In this document: in pieces, positions 19,511-28,120 of the stretch
Position numbering within the stretch: the first letter of the stretch is position 1
Layout of the letters: each line of letters starts with the position of its first letter
Source: Gemmatimonas sp.
Lineage (GTDB): Bacteria > Gemmatimonadota > Gemmatimonadetes > Gemmatimonadales > Gemmatimonadaceae
Reading direction: 5' to 3'
DNA length: 64,000 nucleotides
Assembly (NCBI GenBank): GCA_023910675.1
Contig: JAAVWC010000015.1
Coordinates: forward strand, 47,031 to 111,030
Made by a program: the position numbers and the translations under genes
Notes under the pieces: model-generated
Database searches by the model: none
Seen by the model: the letters and a program-made list of their open reading frames with translations, nothing else
Told to the model about the DNA's origin: nothing

Positions 19511-22500
19511 ATGTTCATTTCAGATTTTGCGATCAAGCGACCGCTCATCACCGTCGTCGCCATGTTGGCGCTGGTGGGATTCGGCCTGGTCTCGTTGTTC
19601 CAGTTGCAAACCGACGAGTTCCCCGAGGTGCAGCCGCCCATCGTGGTCACGACGGCGGTCTATCCTGGCGCCTCGCCGGAGCAGGTCGAGCGCGAAGTGC
19701 TCGAGCCCATCGAAGAAGCCATTCAGTCGATCTCCGGCGTCAAGTCCATCAACGGCGAAGCGCGCGATGGCTTCGCCCTCATCCGCGTCGAGTTCGTCTT
19801 CTCGAAGGATGTGCAGGAAGCCACGCAGGATATCCGCGACGCCATCTCGACCAAGCGTCAGGATCTGCCACAGGAGCTCGAAGAGCCGATCATCAAGAAG
19901 TTCAACGACACCGACGGTCCCATTGTGACCTTGTCGATGTGGTCGAACTCACTCTCTCCGGCGCAGCTCACACTCCTCGCCGATCCGGCGATCTCGCGCG
20001 AACTGCGGGCGATTCCCGGCGTCGCCGACGTCTCGGTCACGGGCGCCGTGAAGCGCGAGCTCACGGTGAACCTCGATCCGCTGCGCATGCAGGCCGCCGG
20101 TGTGAGCGTGCCGCAGGTCGTGGGCGCGCTGCAGCAGGGTAATCTGGCGGTGCCCGTGGGTCGCCTCACCGGCGCGCTCGACGAACGCACGATCCGGTTG
20201 CGCGGTCGTCTCGACGGCCCGCAGGACTTCATGGCGCTCGTCATTGCCGAGAAGGCCGGCCGCGTCGTGCGGCTGGGTGACGTCGCGACCGCGACGGACG
20301 GCATTGAAGAGCAGCGCACGATGTCGCTGTACAACGGCCGCGATGCGGTTGGGCTCGAAGTGAAGAAGACGAAGGGCTACAGCACCACGGCGGTGTCGGA
20401 AGCGATCATCCGCAAGGTGGACGAGCTCCGCCCCACGCTCCCCAAGGGCGCGAATTTCGAAGTCGTGAAGAACAAGGGCGTCCGCGTTGAGAACTCGGTG
20501 GACAACGTGCAGAGCGCCCTCATTGAAGGTGCGCTGCTCACCGTGCTTGTGGTATTCGTGTTCCTCAACTCGTGGCGCTCCACCGTCATCACGGGGCTTG
20601 CGCTTCCGGTGTCGGTGCTGGCGAGCTTTGTGGCCGTGTGGGCGTTCGGGTTCACGCTCAATACCATGTCGCTGCTGGGGCTGTCGCTCGCCATCGGTAT
20701 TCTCATCGACGACGCCATCGTCGTGCGCGAGAACATCGTGCGACACGTGGAGATGGGGAAGGACCACTACACCGCAGCACGCGAAGGCACCGCCGAAATC
20801 GGTTTGGCCGTCGCCGCGACGACGTTCTCCATCGTCGCCGTCTTCATACCCATCGCGTTCCTGCAGGGCCTCTCGGGGCAGTGGTTCAAGCCGTTCGCGC
20901 TCACGATTGCCTGCTCGGTGCTCGTCTCGCTCTTCGTGTCGTTCTCGCTCGACCCGATGTTGTCGGCCTACTGGCCCGATCCGCATCTCGAAGAGCACCA
21001 GAAGGGGTGGCTCACGAAGAAGCTCGACGCGTTCAACCGCTGGTTCAACGGTCTCGCCAACGGCTATCGCGGGCTGATTGCCTGGGCACTCGATCATCCC
21101 AAGAGCATGGTCCTCCTGGCGGTCGGCAGCTTTGTGCTGGCGCTGGCGATGCCGGCGACGGGACTGGTTGGCGGGAGCTTCTTCCCGCTCGAGGACAACG
21201 CCGAATTGAACATGACGCTCGAAACGCCGCCGGGGGCGAATCTCGACTACCTGCGGCAGAAGGTGACGGAAACGCTGGCCATCGGGTCGCAGTATCCCGA
21301 AGTGAAGTACAGCTTCGTGAGCGCCGGCGGGGCCAACGGTGCCGTCGACAAGGCGAGCATCTACTTCAAGCTGCGCCCCAAAGCCGATCGTCTGAAGGAT
21401 GGACAGCGCATTGCTGAAGATCTGGCAGCCGTACTCCGCAACGATGTGGAGCGCATTGGTGGTGCACAGATTTCGGTGTTCACCAACGACTTCGCCGGTC
21501 AGCAGAAGCAAATATCCATGGAACTGCGCGGACAGGACAAGGCGGCGCTGCAGGCCGTTGCCGATCAGTATCTGGCCGCCGTGAAGAGTGTGCCCGGTGC
21601 CGTCGACGTGGGGCTCAGCACGAAGGGGCAGAAGCCGGAGCTCACGGTGCAGGTCGACCGTGGGTTGGCCGGATCGCTCGGCCTCAGCGTGGGGCAGGTT
21701 GCTCAGGCCATCCGCCCGGCCTTCGCCGGTCTCGACGCCGGTGACTGGGTGGACCCGATGAACGAAACGCGCAAGGTGATGTTGCGTCTGTCGCCCGAAG
21801 CGCGTGTACGTACCAACGACCTCGCGCTGCTCCCGGTTGCGATCGGAACGGGGAGCAACACGGCGCTCATTCCCTTGCAACAGGTCGCGCGCATCAAGAG
21901 TGAACTCGGTCCGGCGGTCGTCAATCACCTCAATCGCGATAACGTGATCAAGGTGGAAGCCAATGTGGCCGGCCGCTCGCTCTCCGAAGTAAAGGCCGAC
22001 ATCGATGCGCGCGTCGCCGCGATCGTCATGCCGCCGGGTGTTCAGCTTTCGGCGGGTGGGCAGGTACAGCAGCAGCAGGAAGTGTTCACCAACATCTTCA
22101 TTGCGCTCGGAGTCGCCGTCGCGCTCATGTATCTCATTCTGGTGGTGCAGTTCGAGTCGTTCCTCGACCCCATCGCCATTCTGATTTCGCTGCCGCTGTC
22201 ACTCATTGGCGTCATGGGCGCACTCGCGATCACGGGCAACACCATCAACCTCATGAGTCTCATCGGGGTGATCCTGCTCTGCGGCATCGTAGCCAAAAAC
22301 GCCATTCTGCTCATCGACTTCGCTAAATTCGCCCGTGAAAAGAACGGGTTGCCGCTCCGCGAAGCGCTCATCGAGGCCGGCGCCATCCGCCTTCGCCCCA
22401 TTCTCATGACCACCTTCGCACTCATTGCCGGCATGGTACCGGTCGCGCTGGGGCGGGGTGAAGGCGCGCAGTTCCGCGCCCCACTCGGTGTGGCGGTCAT

Positions 22501-22666
22501 CGGTGGCGTGATCACCAGCACCGTGCTCACGCTGCTGGTCATTCCCACCTTCTACGAAATCTTCGACACCATGCGCACGCGCTTCTCGCGCCTGGTGGGG
22601 CTCACCCCTCCCCGTACTGGAGAATTCCGGACGTTCGAAATGCCCGTTCCAGAAGCGGGCGACTGA
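19511..22666 (+). CDS. RND multidrug efflux pump, HAE1 type
   Basis: This 1051-aa protein has the normal length and pattern of AcrB/MexB-type pumps: TM1 at residues 12-30, a large periplasmic porter domain, a TM2-TM6 block with the proton-relay pair Asp-Asp in LAIGILIDDAIVVREN, a second porter domain, and the TM8-TM12 block with SLPLSLIGVMGALAITGNT and GVILLCGIVAKNAILLIDF. The GxxP-like loop and the ends look intact. It is driven by proton motive force and works with the two upstream genes. The substrate class cannot be assigned; drugs, dyes or lipids are all possible. Confidence 0.94.
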   Translation: MFISDFAIKRPLITVVAMLALVGFGLVSLFQLQTDEFPEVQPPIVVTTAVYPGASPEQVEREVLEPIEEAIQSISGVKSINGEARDGFALIRVEFVFSKDVQEATQDIRDAISTKRQDLPQELEEPIIKKFNDTDGPIVTLSMWSNSLSPAQLTLLADPAISRELRAIPGVADVSVTGAVKRELTVNLDPLRMQAAGVSVPQVVGALQQGNLAVPVGRLTGALDERTIRLRGRLDGPQDFMALVIAEKAGRVVRLGDVATATDGIEEQRTMSLYNGRDAVGLEVKKTKGYSTTAVSEAIIRKVDELRPTLPKGANFEVVKNKGVRVENSVDNVQSALIEGALLTVLVVFVFLNSWRSTVITGLALPVSVLASFVAVWAFGFTLNTMSLLGLSLAIGILIDDAIVVRENIVRHVEMGKDHYTAAREGTAEIGLAVAATTFSIVAVFIPIAFLQGLSGQWFKPFALTIACSVLVSLFVSFSLDPMLSAYWPDPHLEEHQKGWLTKKLDAFNRWFNGLANGYRGLIAWALDHPKSMVLLAVGSFVLALAMPATGLVGGSFFPLEDNAELNMTLETPPGANLDYLRQKVTETLAIGSQYPEVKYSFVSAGGANGAVDKASIYFKLRPKADRLKDGQRIAEDLAAVLRNDVERIGGAQISVFTNDFAGQQKQISMELRGQDKAALQAVADQYLAAVKSVPGAVDVGLSTKGQKPELTVQVDRGLAGSLGLSVGQVAQAIRPAFAGLDAGDWVDPMNETRKVMLRLSPEARVRTNDLALLPVAIGTGSNTALIPLQQVARIKSELGPAVVNHLNRDNVIKVEANVAGRSLSEVKADIDARVAAIVMPPGVQLSAGGQVQQQQEVFTNIFIALGVAVALMYLILVVQFESFLDPIAILISLPLSLIGVMGALAITGNTINLMSLIGVILLCGIVAKNAILLIDFAKFAREKNGLPLREALIEAGAIRLRPILMTTFALIAGMVPVALGRGEGAQFRAPLGVAVIGGVITSTVLTLLVIPTFYEIFDTMRTRFSRLVGLTPPRTGEFRTFEMPVPEAGD

Positions 22667-22668
22667 CG

Positions 22669-22691
22669 GCCCTGCGGGACCCGCGCAGGGC
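22669..22691 (+). terminator. Stem-loop after the efflux operon
   Basis: An 8-bp perfect GC-rich stem (GCCCTGCG, 22669-22676, with 22684-22691) and 7-nt loop directly follow the RND stop at 22666. There is no T run, so intrinsic termination is uncertain. Confidence 0.35.
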
Positions 22692-22720
22692 GCATCCGTC
22701 TCGCATTAGATTACAAAGGT

Positions 22721-23374
22721 ATGCGCCTGCCGGTCTCCCTCCTGCTTGCCGAAGCCTCCTGGCTTTCCGTGCTGACCGACGCGCCGTGGACGTATATCGT
22801 CCTCGGCGCGTCTGCCATTATCACGGAAGAACTGGCGCCGATATTCGGCGGCATCGCCGTGCACGAAAAGGAACTGCGGCTGGTGCCCCTGATCATGGCG
22901 ATCACGCTCGGGGGATGGCTCGCCACGGCGCTGCTGTATACGGTCGGGCGCATCAAGTGGGAGGCGATCCGCCGGCGCTTCCCCCGCACGCGCGCTACGG
23001 GGACGGTCGCCTTGCGCGTCGTACGTCGCAATCCGCTCACAGCCTCGTTCCTGGTGCGCTTCGCGTTCGGGCTGCGCATCGTACTCCCTATGGCCTGTGG
23101 CGCCGCGCGGGTGCCGCTGTTCGTCTTTCTCCCGGTGTCCCTCATCGGCTCGCTCGCATGGACATCAGCGTTCACCGGGCTCGGCTATGTCGCGGGGGAG
23201 GCCGCCGTACAGGCCATCGGGCACCTCGGCCGAGCGGGCGAGATTGTGGGCGCGCTGGTGGTCACGGTGGCGGTGTTCGCATTTCTCCGCTGGCAGCGTC
23301 GTCGTCGCGAACGGAAGGCCGAAAAGCGCGCGCTGGCGCGTCACGTGTCTGCGGTCGAGTCGAATGAGTCCTGA
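22721..23374 (+). CDS. DedA/SNARE-associated family membrane protein
   Basis: This 217-aa protein has four to five hydrophobic segments and DedA-like features: an acidic re-entrant region near the N-terminus (IITEELAPIFGGIAVHE) and the conserved Arg-rich loop FLVRFAFGLRIVLPMACGAA. The tail is very basic (WQRRRRERKAEKRALARH). DedA proteins act in lipid-carrier transport and membrane homeostasis, and the Arg and Glu residues typical of the family are present. Its 3' end overlaps the next gene by 11 bp. Assignment to the wider family is good; the exact substrate is unknown. Confidence 0.7.
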   Translation: MRLPVSLLLAEASWLSVLTDAPWTYIVLGASAIITEELAPIFGGIAVHEKELRLVPLIMAITLGGWLATALLYTVGRIKWEAIRRRFPRTRATGTVALRVVRRNPLTASFLVRFAFGLRIVLPMACGAARVPLFVFLPVSLIGSLAWTSAFTGLGYVAGEAAVQAIGHLGRAGEIVGALVVTVAVFAFLRWQRRRRERKAEKRALARHVSAVESNES

Positions 23375-23741
23375 GCCGAACGCGTTGCGGATCCTGCTCG
23401 TGGACGATGAGCCGGCGGTGGCGCGCGCGGTGTCCAGACTGCTGGTCTCGCTTGGCAACGAGGTGACGGTCGAACACGACCCGCAGATGGCTGAAGAGCG
23501 ACTCCGTCGCGATCCGCACGCATTCGACATGCTCTTCACCGATCAGACCATGCCCGGCATGACGGGCGATGCACTCGCGCGTCATGCCCTCGCCATTCGG
23601 CCGGAGCTGATCGTCGTACTCTGCAGCGGCTACAGCGAACATTATCAGCTCGACGATGCGGCGCGCGACGGCGTACGAGCCTTCGTGACCAAACCCATCG
23701 ACCGCACCGCACTACGCGACTTACTCGCGTCTCTCGCCTGA
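23364..23741 (+). CDS. Single-domain response regulator
   Basis: A 125-aa stand-alone receiver domain. The acidic pair (LLVDDEPAV), the phospho-acceptor Asp (MLFTDQTMPGM), the switch Ser (VVLCSGYS) and the Lys (AFVTKPID) are all present, so it should be phosphorylatable. There is no output domain. The start ATG at 23364 lies inside the 3' end of the DedA-like gene. Its 3' end overlaps the convergent decarboxylase gene by 21 bp. The cognate kinase is not adjacent. Confidence 0.9.
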   Translation: MSPEPNALRILLVDDEPAVARAVSRLLVSLGNEVTVEHDPQMAEERLRRDPHAFDMLFTDQTMPGMTGDALARHALAIRPELIVVLCSGYSEHYQLDDAARDGVRAFVTKPIDRTALRDLLASLA

Positions 23742-25190
23742 CGTCTCGACGAACTGCGCGGCCTCGCGTAGTTCGCGCCACGCCAGTTCGATATGCTCAC
23801 GGTCCGTCCGGATGTTGCCAATGGCGAGTCGCAGCGTGTAGCGGCTGGCGAGCTTGGTGTGTGACAGGTAGACGCGACCGCGCGCGTTCACCCGCTCCAT
23901 GATGGCGGCGTTGAGTCGGGCGATCGCTTCATCGTTGGCCCCTTCAGGGGCGCGACGGAAACACACGAGCGAGAGGGTCACGGGTGCGGTGAGTTCCCAT
24001 CCGCCTTCGAAATGCACCATGCCAGCGAACTCGCGGGCGAGCTCGCAGTGGAAGCGAATGCGCTCCGCCAAACCATCGCGACCGAACGCACGCAACACCA
24101 TCCACAGCTTGAGCGCACGGAAGCGCCGGCCAAGCTGTATGCCGTAGTCCATGAGGTTGGTGGCCTCGGTGGACGTACTGGTCACGAGGTACTCGGGAAG
24201 CAACGTGAACGCCTGCTTGAGCGCGCGTGCATCGCGCGTGTAGAACACCGAGCAGTCCATCGGCGTGAACAGCCACTTGTGCGGATTGACGACGAGCGAG
24301 TCTGCACCGTCGACACCATCCATCAGGTACTGCAGCTCGGGAACAATGGCCGCCACGCCGCCGTAGGCGGCGTCCACATGCACCCAGCAATGGTGCTCGC
24401 GGGCAATCCGCACGACGTCGACCACCGGATCGATACTCGTGGTGCTGGTGGTTCCCACGCACGGGACGACCGCCAGCGGTACAAAACCAGCCGCCTCATC
24501 AGCCGCCATCGCCGCCGCGAGCGCGTGCGGGCGAAGCCGGAACTGCTCGTCGGCCGGAATCTTCACCAGGTTCTCGTGGCCAAGCCCAAGCGCCATCACC
24601 GCCTTGTCGATGGAGGAGTGCGCATGCTCACTGCAATACACACGCAGGCGGGGCAGATCGGTACGCGCCGCCATGCCCTTGGTGCGGATGTCGAGCCCCG
24701 CACGCTCACGCGCCGCCGCGAGCGCGTAGAATGTGCTGATGCTCGCCGTATCGGTGATCTGGCCGAACCATCCGTCGCCAAGTCCCATGAGCTGCCGCAG
24801 CCAGTCGAGCGTGACCTCTTCGAGCTCGGTGACCGCCGGACTGGTGACCCACAACATGCCGTTGGCATTCAGCCCCGCCGTCAGCAACTCGCCGAGAATG
24901 CCGGGATACGACGCCGAATTCGCGAAGTACGCGAAGAATGCCGGATGATTCCAGTGAGTGATCCCCGGCATGATCGTGCTGTGAAAGTCACGCAGCATGC
25001 TGTCGAGTGACTCTCCGTGCTGCGGCGGCACCGCTGGTAGTGCTGCGCGAACATCACCCGGTGCGACCCGGCTACGAACCGGATACTGGCCGCTCGACTC
25101 GAGGTAGTCGGCAATCCAGTCGACTGCAGCATGGGCCGCCGTGCGGAACTCGTCGGGGGAGAGATCTCCGGTTGCTGATGCACTATTCAT
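23721..25190 (-). CDS. Aromatic-L-amino-acid decarboxylase family (PLP, group II)
   Basis: This 489-aa enzyme has the group II decarboxylase layout: ITHWNHPAFFAYFANSAS near residue 80, the pyridoxal-stacking region VYCSEHAHSSIDKA, HVDAAYGG (Asp that pairs with the pyridine nitrogen), and NPHKWLFTPMDCS with the Schiff-base Lys. It probably decarboxylates tryptophan, phenylalanine or DOPA to the amine; substrate choice cannot be read safely. The length is normal. It is a single gene, divergent from a small hypothetical gene and overlapping the response regulator tail to tail. Confidence 0.88.
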   Translation of the reverse strand: MNSASATGDLSPDEFRTAAHAAVDWIADYLESSGQYPVRSRVAPGDVRAALPAVPPQHGESLDSMLRDFHSTIMPGITHWNHPAFFAYFANSASYPGILGELLTAGLNANGMLWVTSPAVTELEEVTLDWLRQLMGLGDGWFGQITDTASISTFYALAAARERAGLDIRTKGMAARTDLPRLRVYCSEHAHSSIDKAVMALGLGHENLVKIPADEQFRLRPHALAAAMAADEAAGFVPLAVVPCVGTTSTTSIDPVVDVVRIAREHHCWVHVDAAYGGVAAIVPELQYLMDGVDGADSLVVNPHKWLFTPMDCSVFYTRDARALKQAFTLLPEYLVTSTSTEATNLMDYGIQLGRRFRALKLWMVLRAFGRDGLAERIRFHCELAREFAGMVHFEGGWELTAPVTLSLVCFRRAPEGANDEAIARLNAAIMERVNARGRVYLSHTKLASRYTLRLAIGNIRTDREHIELAWRELREAAQFVETSGERRE

Positions 25191-25306
25191 GGACGAATCA
25201 TGCCTTCAGGACCCTGTGGACATCAAGCGGCAGCGTTGCGCGCCGATACTCGCCAGTACCCGCGCCGACGCGGCCACACTGTGCGTTCCTCCCTGCCGAC
25301 CGCCCT

Positions 25307-25621
25307 ATGGCCCGCTGCCCTTACACTTGGGTGCGTAGCTTCTTCAGCACCCCCTCCGCCGCCGCGCCCGGTGAACCCGCGCAACATCTGCGCGTTCGTG
25401 TCGTTCGCGACGGCGAACAGCGAGTACTCGTCACCCTGCCAGCTCGCAGTGCCCGTTGGCTCATGGAAGTGATCCCCAAAGACGTGCAGGACAAGATCCG
25501 CGCGGAAGAGATTCCCCTGGATGCCATGATGGAAGAGTTGCACGAAGAAACGGTGCACTATCCGCGGCGCATCTTCACGCTCACCGAAGCGCACCGGCAG
25601 ATCGACGTCTGGCTCGAATAG
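25307..25621 (+). CDS. Small hypothetical protein, SHOCT/DUF2089-tail-like
   Basis: A 104-aa cytoplasmic protein from the ATG at 25307. After a variable N-terminus it has the pattern LRVRVVRDGEQRVLVTLPAR followed by amphipathic helices (WLMEVIPKDVQDKIRAEEI, LDAMMEELHEE). This resembles the short C-terminal module found in many SHOCT-like and DUF2089-type proteins, where a beta hairpin precedes two helices. The resemblance is by pattern only. It has no clear partner; it is divergent from the decarboxylase and followed by a strong terminator. Confidence 0.55.
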   Translation: MARCPYTWVRSFFSTPSAAAPGEPAQHLRVRVVRDGEQRVLVTLPARSARWLMEVIPKDVQDKIRAEEIPLDAMMEELHEETVHYPRRIFTLTEAHRQIDVWLE

Positions 25622-25673
25622 CCCCGCGGAGATCTTTCCGCGTACGTTCTCAACTCTTTTGCGTCACGAACGA

Positions 25674-25707
25674 CAACGGACCACGGCATGCTCGCCGTGG
25701 TCCGTTG
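25674..25707. terminator. Bidirectional terminator hairpin
   Basis: A perfect 14-bp stem (CAACGGACCACGGC at 25674-25687 with 25694-25707) and 6-nt loop lies between convergent genes ending at 25621 and 25731. It closes the chemotaxis operon on the minus strand. Confidence 0.7.
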
Positions 25708-25730
25708 CGCGTCCGAGGGGACGGCTGCCG

Positions 25731-26579
25731 TCAGGCCGCCGCCAGATGATGCTGAATATCCCCGGGCTTGCAGAACAGTCCGCCCGCATTCCCCGTGACA
25801 CGTACCACACTTTCGGTAATGCCCAGTGTGCTCTCCGTCCCACCAAGGAATAATCCACCACCCGGTGTCAGCAGCCTGGCCATGCGATCGATGATGTCCT
25901 TCTTCGTTGGCACGTCGAAGTAGATCAGCACATTGCGACAGAAGATGATGTCGAACTGCCAGGATACCGGAAACGGATCGAGCAGATTGATTTCCTGATA
26001 CGTCACCCGGTTGCGAATATCCGCTGAGAGCTCGAACCCCTCTGGGTGCGGCTTGAAGTGCTTCATCAGCAGCTGCACCGGCAAGCCACGCTGCACTTCG
26101 AACTGGTTGTAGACTCCCGCCTTGGCGCGAGCGAGGGCCGCACTCGAGTAATCGGTCGCGGTGATGTCCACGCGCGCGCCCCCCAATTGCGCTTCCATTT
26201 GCGCAACGATCATCGCGATGGTATACGGCTCCTGTCCCGTCGAGCTGGCGGCGCACCAGAGTCGTACCGGCCGGCCCAATGCCTTGGCTCGCTTGGCGGC
26301 AGCGGGGAGCAGTTCCTTCTCCAGCGTCACGAACGGCTTCCCGTCGCGAAAAAACATGGTCTCATTGGTGGTCATCGCATCGCAGATATGCTTTACCAGT
26401 TGCTTCGAGGGCATGGCGCGCAGCGCTGTCATGAGCGCCCCGATGTCCTCGTGGCCATACGTCACCGCCACCGATGGCAATCGGCTCTCGAGCAAGTACT
26501 CTTTCCCTGGGCCGAGTGCCAAGCCGCTCTGCTTCTTGAGCAGATCACTGATAAATGTGTAGTCATCGGGGGAGATCAT
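25731..26579 (-). CDS. cheR: Chemotaxis protein methyltransferase CheR
   Basis: CheR uses S-adenosylmethionine to methylate glutamates of chemoreceptors. The 282-aa product has the N-terminal helical domain and the catalytic domain with TTNETMFFRD, the AdoMet-binding segments AASSTGQEPYTIAM and ITATDYSS, and FCRNVLIYFD. The start is the ATG at 26579, which overlaps the cheB stop by 4 bp; longer in-frame readings upstream overlap cheB and are not needed. It is the last gene of the che operon. Confidence 0.95.
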   Translation of the reverse strand: MISPDDYTFISDLLKKQSGLALGPGKEYLLESRLPSVAVTYGHEDIGALMTALRAMPSKQLVKHICDAMTTNETMFFRDGKPFVTLEKELLPAAAKRAKALGRPVRLWCAASSTGQEPYTIAMIVAQMEAQLGGARVDITATDYSSAALARAKAGVYNQFEVQRGLPVQLLMKHFKPHPEGFELSADIRNRVTYQEINLLDPFPVSWQFDIIFCRNVLIYFDVPTKKDIIDRMARLLTPGGGLFLGGTESTLGITESVVRVTGNAGGLFCKPGDIQHHLAAA

Positions 26580-27691
26580 ACATGGGCTCCGCAGGAGGTC
26601 TGAATGGCGTCGGCAATGGTGGACAGCGGCAGGACGGCTGACGCCAGACCGGCATGGACAACAGCGCCGGGCATACCCCATACCACGCTTGATGCTTCAT
26701 CTTGCGCCAGAATGCGACCACCGCGCTCGTGAATGGCCCGCGCTCCCCGCATCCCATCCTCGCCCATCCCGGTAAGCACGACGGCGAGCGTACTCGCGCC
26801 GTACACTGAGGCGATGGAACGGAACATCGGGTCTGCCGACGGGCGGCAATAGTTTTCCGGCTCCGCCAGCGTGAGCTGGATATACGGCTTCGCTTCTTCC
26901 GTTCGCACAATCATGTGATAACCGCCAGGGGCAACATACGTGTGATGCGCGAGCACCGGTTCGCCGTCAACAGCTTCGCGGCACGCGCGACCGGTATCCC
27001 GCTCGAGCCGTTGGGCGAGCAAGGCGGTGAATACCGCCGGCATGTGTTGCGTGATGAGGATGGGGAGCGGAAAGTCTGTCGGTAGACGGCTGAGGACATC
27101 GGCCAGCGCGTTCGGCCCACCAGTACTCGAGGCGATGGCGACCACCCGCGGTGACGCACTTCCCTGCTTTGATGCCAGGAGCGCGGCAGGGGGCGTGTAC
27201 CCGGTGCCCGCCGCCGATGCCGCTGCTGTCGTTCTTGCGCCGGACGCCTGCGCGCGCGGGTCGCGTCGTTGCACGGCACGGCCGATTGCCCGGACCTTAC
27301 TGACGATTTCCGCCTGCATCGCCGCGAGTGTACCGGACCCGGACCGCGCGGCTGGCTTCGTGATATAGTCGGCTGCACCCAGCGCCAGCGCCTGCAGTGT
27401 AACCTCAGCGCCGCTCTGCGTAAGGCTGCTTGCCATGATAACGCGCGTGTTCGGATATCCGGACAAGATTCGGGGCAGCGCCGTAATCCCATCCATCTCC
27501 GGCATCTCGACATCGAGGAGTACGATGTCGACCCCCGTGTGCTTGAGCGCATCGAGTGCCATGCGACCGTTTGGTGCCGTCGTGGCCACCGTCATGTCGG
27601 GCTCGGCATCGATGATCCGCCCCAGGGCGCCGCGAATCACTGCGCTGTCGTCGACAATCAACACGCGGATGGCAGCGGCAACGCTGGTCAC
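26576..27691 (-). CDS. cheB: Chemotaxis methylesterase/glutamine deamidase CheB
   Basis: This 371-aa two-domain protein has an N-terminal receiver (VLIVDDSAVIR; phospho-acceptor in IVLLDVEMPEMDGI) and a C-terminal methylesterase with the catalytic triad motifs ASSTGGPNAL (Ser), ITQHMPAVF (His) and TGMGEDGMRGA (Asp). It removes methyl groups from receptors when phosphorylated by CheA. The start is the GTG at 27691, which overlaps the cheY stop by 4 bp. The linker is Ala/Thr/Arg-rich. Confidence 0.95.
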   Translation of the reverse strand: MTSVAAAIRVLIVDDSAVIRGALGRIIDAEPDMTVATTAPNGRMALDALKHTGVDIVLLDVEMPEMDGITALPRILSGYPNTRVIMASSLTQSGAEVTLQALALGAADYITKPAARSGSGTLAAMQAEIVSKVRAIGRAVQRRDPRAQASGARTTAAASAAGTGYTPPAALLASKQGSASPRVVAIASSTGGPNALADVLSRLPTDFPLPILITQHMPAVFTALLAQRLERDTGRACREAVDGEPVLAHHTYVAPGGYHMIVRTEEAKPYIQLTLAEPENYCRPSADPMFRSIASVYGASTLAVVLTGMGEDGMRGARAIHERGGRILAQDEASSVVWGMPGAVVHAGLASAVLPLSTIADAIQTSCGAHV

Positions 27692-28056
27692 GTGACCCCG
27701 CAGGCGTCGAGCTTGGAGGCGATGATCTCGCTGTCGAACGGCTTCATGATGTACTCGGACGCACCCAGCGTGAGCGCAAGCGCAATCTTGTCGAAACTCG
27801 TGTGCGTGGTACACATGATGATCGGCGGTGGCGCGATGGCGGGAAACTTGGGCAGTGCGCCAAGAAACGCGAGGCCGTCCATCGTGGGCATGTCGATGTC
27901 GCAGAGCACGGCGTCATAGCGCGTGGATCCCTGCAAGCGGGTGATGGCCTCTTCCCCATCGCCAGCTTCCTCGACGACATGCCCCAGTTGCTCCAGAATG
28001 CGGCGGATCGCCTTGCGAATCGTGGGCGAATCGTCAACCACAAGTATGTGCTTCAT
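27688..28056 (-). CDS. cheY: Chemotaxis response regulator CheY-like
   Basis: A 122-aa single receiver domain. Acidic pair (HILVVDDSPT), phospho-acceptor Asp (AVLCDIDMPTMDG), Thr (IIMCTTHT) and Lys (YIMKPFDS) are present. In a che operon it should accept phosphate from CheA and signal to the motor or another output. No flagellar or pilus genes are in the window, so the output is not known. It lies 64 bp after the receptor gene and overlaps cheB by 4 bp. Confidence 0.9.
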   Translation of the reverse strand: MKHILVVDDSPTIRKAIRRILEQLGHVVEEAGDGEEAITRLQGSTRYDAVLCDIDMPTMDGLAFLGALPKFPAIAPPPIIMCTTHTSFDKIALALTLGASEYIMKPFDSEIIASKLDACGVT

Positions 28057-28120
28057 CGACTCCTCAGCTCGGGAAGCGGGGCAGGTGAGCAGCGTGGCGC
28101 TACCCGCCCCGACGTGGTGA

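Noticed and set aside
19949..21928. Long 659-codon frame antisense to the RND pump gene
   Set aside because: It mirrors the pump gene codons in a GC-rich sequence; composition is Arg/His-rich and nonsensical.
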